DNA of 6,588 bases from JBBQTU01 sp038213005 (lineage in GTDB: Bacteria; Planctomycetota; Phycisphaerae; Tepidisphaerales; Tepidisphaeraceae): contig JBBQTU010000230.1 of the NCBI GenBank assembly GCA_038213005.1, forward strand, positions 1-6,588, in the 5' to 3' direction. A program made the position numbers and the translations under genes. This document shows positions 6,086 to 6,588 of the stretch, one piece after another. The notes beneath the pieces are model-generated. The model was given only the letters and a program-made list of their open reading frames with translations. It did no database searches and was not told the origin of the DNA. Each line of letters starts with the position of its first letter. Position 1 is the first letter of the stretch.

Positions 6086-6098
6086 CCACCAGTGGTGG
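6086..6098. other. Small hairpin after the 5646 gene
   Basis: CCACC-AGT-GGTGG is a perfect 5-bp inverted repeat starting 9 bases after the TGA at 6075-6077. Its position suits a transcript-end structure, but there is no T-run, so termination is only a possibility. Confidence 0.3.
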
Positions 6099-6139
6099 GT
6101 GCAGCCGACGTATAGGGCGTGAGCTGCGGGGAAGTGTGC

Positions 6140-6353
6140 GGCGCTCCCGTGCGGGCGAGGACGCCGCGCCTGGGACTACACCCAGCCGATTCGGGTTCCT
6201 CGGCGCTCCCGTGCGGGCGAGGACGCCGCCCGCCACCGCAGGTCCGCCAGGTGCAGCCGGATGGCGCTCCCGTGCGGGCGAGGACGCCGCGCCTGGGACT
6301 ACACCCAGCCGATCCGGTTCCTCGGCGCTCCAGTGCGGGCGAGGACGCCGCGC
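6140..6353. repeat. Array of four 30-bp imperfect palindromes (REP/BIME-like)
   Basis: Four copies of a GC-rich 30-bp unit (starts GGCGCTCC, core GTGCGGGCGAGGACGCC) lie at 6140-6169, 6202-6231, 6263-6292 and 6324-6353, spaced 62, 61 and 61 bp. Copies 1 and 3 are identical; copy 2 differs at one base near its end, and copy 4 at one base (C to A). Each can fold: in copy 4 GTGCG-GGCG (6333-6341) pairs with CGCC-g-CGCAC (6346-6355) around AGGA; in copy 2 GCGGGCG (6213-6219) pairs with CGCCCGC (6227-6233). Spacers 1 and 3 are near-identical and contain a second hairpin, CTGGG-ACTACA-CCCAG (6170-6185 and 6293-6308). This fits a clustered REP/BIME-type intergenic repeat. It is not a CRISPR: spacers are shared and no cas gene is present. 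Confidence 0.82.
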
Positions 6354-6505
6354 ACTACTTGTACGACTGCGCCTGTTTCAAGTGGAATCCCTCTGACCCG
6401 TGGCACGCAGCCGGCCTGCCCTGGCCAAGTCCACGTTTCCTGTAACCAATTGCGCCTTGGCGGGTCAGTGTCAGTGGTCTTACCCTACGAAAGGTCTGGT
6501 TCTGC
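6354..6505. other. Spacer between repeat array and rhodanese-like gene
   Basis: No gene supported. One frame through the array continues to a TAA at 6443-6445 with a somewhat protein-like end (YDCACFKWNPSDPWHAAGL), but most of it is translated repeat. AAAGG at 6490-6494, 11 bases before the ATG at 6506, is a weak ribosome site for the next gene. Confidence 0.4.
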
Positions 6506-6588
6506 ATGAGCTTCACGAATCTGGATGTCAAAGCCGTTGCGTCGCAGCTTGAGTCGGTGCCTGCGTTCGATCTGATCGACGTGCGGAC
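6506..6588 (+). CDS. Probable rhodanese-like domain protein (partial, N-terminus only)
   Basis: An ATG at 6506 opens a frame to the window edge, giving 27 complete residues: MSFTNLDVKAVASQL, then ESVPAFDLIDVR. The pattern of a short amphipathic helix followed by a strand ending DLIDVR is the classic opening of a single-domain rhodanese (sulfur-carrier/sulfurtransferase fold), where the family reads roughly ...FxLIDVRxPxE. The active-site cysteine loop would lie beyond the window, so activity cannot be judged. The ribosome site is weak (AAAGG, 11 bases upstream). With so few residues the family call is tentative. Confidence 0.55.
   Translation, partial: MSFTNLDVKAVASQLESVPAFDLIDVR

Noticed and set aside
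6140..6353. CRISPR array
   Set aside because: Repeat and spacer lengths fit, but spacers 1 and 3 are near-identical, the repeats are imperfect palindromes in GC-rich DNA, only four copies exist and no cas gene is present.
6119..6445. Coding frame of 108 residues across the repeat array
   Set aside because: It starts at GTG with no ribosome site and most of it is translated repeat; the 61/62-bp period is not a multiple of three and the reading changes between copies. Only the last part looks protein-like.

Overview
The window reads as bacterial chromosome from a GC-rich organism, most likely a planctomycete and possibly of class Phycisphaerae. That placement is an inference. It rests on the GC-rich, C-ending codon use of the core genes, a secreted protein combining a planctomycete-type N-terminal beta module, a TPR-like helical part and a lone c-type haem motif, and the presence of a REP-associated transposase with GC-rich palindromic repeats. 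No rRNA or tRNA gene was seen.

Layout from left to right. (1) 1-933, minus strand: a secreted nucleoside-hydrolase-family protein that runs off the left edge of the window. It is visibly less GC-rich than the core genes. (2) 934-1222: a relatively AT-rich spacer carrying the hydrolase promoter and a short direct repeat. (3) 1223-1900, plus strand: an intact REP-associated tyrosine transposase (RAYT). (4) 1901-2116: a spacer ending in a long pyrimidine-rich tract. (5) 2117-2683, plus strand: ilvN, the regulatory subunit of acetolactate synthase. (6) 2684-2958: a spacer with GC-rich hairpins. (7) 2959-4008, plus strand: accA, the carboxyltransferase alpha subunit of acetyl-CoA carboxylase. (8) 4067-5344, minus strand and convergent with accA: an exported protein with a TPR-like region and a CX4CH haem-type motif. 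(9) 5345-5645: a divergent intergenic region holding a perfect 11-bp hairpin, two tandem-repeat tracts, an interrupted palindrome and a likely promoter. (10) 5646-6077, plus strand: an unrecognised 143-residue protein. (11) 6078-6505: non-coding DNA with four regularly spaced 30-bp imperfect palindromes. (12) 6506-6588, plus strand: the start of a probable rhodanese-domain protein that runs off the right edge.

Two housekeeping enzymes, one for branched-chain amino acids and one for fatty-acid synthesis, stand as single genes without their usual partner subunits (ilvB/ilvC, accD). The most interesting part is the repeat DNA. The 6140-6353 array superficially resembles a CRISPR, with 30-bp repeats and 31-32-bp spacers. 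However, two of its three spacers are near-identical and each repeat folds as an imperfect palindrome, so it fits a REP/BIME cluster better. An intact RAYT lies in the same window, and one repeat has GTAG at the foot of its hairpin. A RAYT-REP relationship is therefore a testable hypothesis, not a demonstrated one.
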